From contig NZ_JABFMP010000049.1 in NCBI RefSeq assembly GCF_013359595.1, forward strand, positions 1 to 45,333: a stretch of 45,333 nucleotides of DNA, written 5' to 3'. How positions within the stretch are numbered: the stretch's first letter is position 1; each line of letters begins with the position of its first letter. The translations under genes were made by a program, and so were the position numbers. The DNA is from Pseudomonas sp. C1C7. GTDB taxonomy: Bacteria > Pseudomonadota > Gammaproteobacteria > Pseudomonadales > Pseudomonadaceae. Under the pieces are notes generated by a model. That model did no database searches. It was not told where the DNA came from and worked only from the letters and a program-made list of their open reading frames with translations. This document shows positions 44,105-45,333 of this stretch, one piece after another.

Positions 44105-45136
44105 ATGACCAAGCTTGTACGCGCCGCTGTGTTGACCAACTACCTGGAGGTCACTCAGTACCTGTCGTTCAACCCGCGTGATGTATTGGCGGGCGTCGGC
44201 CTGAGCAAGGCCCAGCTGCAAGCGCCCGAACACCGCATTTCCATCGATGCCGCCGTGCGTCTGCTGGAAGATTCGGCCGCCGCCAGTGGCTGCCAGAACT
44301 TCGGCCTGAGCATGGCCGAATCGCGGCAGTTGTCGGATTTCGGCGTGGTCAGTCTGTTGCTCAGTCACCAGCGCACCTTGCGCGAGGCGTTGCAGGTGGT
44401 GGTCAACTATCGGCACCTGATGAACGACTCATTGGCGATCTTCATCGAAGAAGCCGGCAAGATGGTGATCATTCGCGAAGAGGTGGTCACCGAATCGCCA
44501 ATGCCCAGCCGCCAGGCCACCGAGCTGGCACTGGGGGTGATGTTCCGCCTGTGCTCCGCCCTGCTCGGCTCGCACTGGCATCCCTACAGCGTCAACTTCA
44601 CTCACCAGGCGCCGGAGAATCTGCAGCTGCATCGGCGGTTGTTTGGTTGCACGCTGGAGTTTGGCAGCGAGTTCAATGGCATCGTGTGTTCCGATGCGAG
44701 TCTGGACATGACCAATCCGAATGCGGACCCGGCCATGGCGCGGTATGCGCAGAGTTATCTTGATTCGCTGCAGAGTAATGAAGGCGCTTCGATGCTGTTT
44801 GAGGTGCGCAAGGCGATTTATCTGTTACTGCCGATGGGGCGTGCCACGATCGAGCAGGTGGCGCAGAGTCAGGGGATGAACGTGCGGACCTTGCAGCGGC
44901 GGTTGAAGGACGATGGGTGTGCGTTTAACGATGTGATCAATGATGTGCGTCGGGATCTGGTGTTGCGGTATCTGGATAATCCGAACTACTCGCTTAGTCG
45001 TATTGCGGACATGCTTGGGTATTCCATGGCCAGTTCGTTTACCCGGTGGTTCATCAGCCAGTTCGGCATGCCGCCGGCGGCGTGGCGGGCGTCGCATAAG
45101 CAGTCCAAACACTCCGCCATTCCGCCTGACCTGTAG
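44105..45136 (+). CDS. AraC-family transcriptional regulator
   Basis: A 343-residue activator with an N-terminal effector domain of the arabinose-binding-like type (RAAVLTNYLEVTQYLSFNPRDVLAGVGLSKAQLQAPEHRISIDAAVRLLEDSA) and a C-terminal double HTH (RATIEQVAQSQGMNVRTLQRRLKDDGCAFNDV, then LSRIADMLGYSMASSFTRWFISQFGMPPAAWR, about residues 255-330). This OruR/ArgR-like subgroup commonly controls fatty-acid- or ester-related genes in Pseudomonas. It is divergent from the hydrolase-DUF1302-...-ligase series and is its likely local regulator; that is inferred from position. Confidence 0.92.
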   Translation: MTKLVRAAVLTNYLEVTQYLSFNPRDVLAGVGLSKAQLQAPEHRISIDAAVRLLEDSAAASGCQNFGLSMAESRQLSDFGVVSLLLSHQRTLREALQVVVNYRHLMNDSLAIFIEEAGKMVIIREEVVTESPMPSRQATELALGVMFRLCSALLGSHWHPYSVNFTHQAPENLQLHRRLFGCTLEFGSEFNGIVCSDASLDMTNPNADPAMARYAQSYLDSLQSNEGASMLFEVRKAIYLLLPMGRATIEQVAQSQGMNVRTLQRRLKDDGCAFNDVINDVRRDLVLRYLDNPNYSLSRIADMLGYSMASSFTRWFISQFGMPPAAWRASHKQSKHSAIPPDL

Positions 45137-45155
45137 GAGCGAGCCTGCTCGCGAG
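45131..45155. repeat. REP half-element (class B)
   Basis: CTGTAGGAGCGAGCCTGCTC followed by GCGAG, just past the AraC stop. The rest of the window to 45333 is GC-rich with the look of a dispersed Pseudomonas intergenic repeat; no gene supported. Confidence 0.7.
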
Positions 45156-45333
45156 CTTTTGGGGCTGTGTACATATCCGTTGCTGTGGTAACGGCCGCTT
45201 TCTCTGTTTCGGCCTGGCGGCCGACTCCCTTTGGCAAACGCCGGAGTGCCGGCCCAGCCCAAAGGAAGCAAAGGTCTTGCCCCGACGTTCGGTCCCTCGC
45301 CAAGGCTCGGGATCCCTTCGCTCCGGCATTCAT

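Noticed and set aside
45054..45333. Minus-strand frames entering from the right edge
   Set aside because: They overlap the end of the AraC gene and a dispersed repeat-like region; the translated sequence is Arg-rich and typical of spurious frames in Pseudomonas intergenic repeats.

Overview
The window looks like chromosome of a fluorescent-group Pseudomonas (P. fluorescens/P. putida type). GC is high and genes are GC-rich in the third codon position. Three classes of Pseudomonas REP-type inverted repeats are scattered between genes. The gene content is typical of the genus: an OprD porin, a CioAB-type bd oxidase, a DUF6555 protein, a DUF1302/DUF1329 pair and a trifunctional kinase/ATPase/histidine kinase. 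I saw no phage, insertion sequence, CRISPR array, rRNA or tRNA. Species-level assignment is inference.

Layout. 1-3.4 kb: a minus-strand operon of APC permease, FAD-dependent amine/amino acid oxidase and cupin, probably for uptake and oxidation of an amine or amino acid. 3.6-9.1 kb: one 1822-residue signalling protein (kinase-like domain, AAA ATPase, helical repeats, GAF, PAS, histidine kinase). 9.2-13.5 kb: an envelope/low-complexity block on the minus strand with DUF6502, DUF5666 (long K/E/V repeat tail) and an outer-membrane barrel, plus a secreted glycine-rich repeat protein. Two promoter regions here share a 20-bp dyad motif. 13.9-16.6 kb: an orphan ParA and a SulP anion transporter. 16.8-19.6 kb: an MFS transporter divergent from a TetR regulator with two obvious operators, then a YddG-type exporter. 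19.7-22.9 kb: small conserved hypotheticals, a hemerythrin and a cupin among dense repeats.

22.9-25.7 kb: a short cioAB-type terminal oxidase with a 96-residue protein in front, and a perfect hairpin between the two subunits. 26.0-29.5 kb: a translationally coupled pair (haem-oxygenase-like diiron protein and PrmC/HemK-type methyltransferase) convergent with a YbdK-type carboxylate-amine ligase. 29.85-30.34 kb: a scar where the 3' ends of two unrelated genes (receiver domain; GntR FCD domain) abut head-on. 30.6-32.1 kb: an OprD-family porin and a small protein.

32.4-45.1 kb: a catabolic/transport cluster. On the minus strand lie an alpha/beta hydrolase, DUF1302 (outer membrane), DUF1329, a Ycf48-like beta-propeller, an RND/MMPL transporter, an acyl-CoA dehydrogenase and a fatty acyl-CoA ligase. 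A divergent AraC regulator lies upstream. The layout suggests regulated uptake of a hydrophobic acyl compound or ester through the envelope, followed by CoA activation and beta-oxidation. This multi-component envelope system and the diiron-oxidase/methyltransferase pair are the best candidates for under-described biology here.
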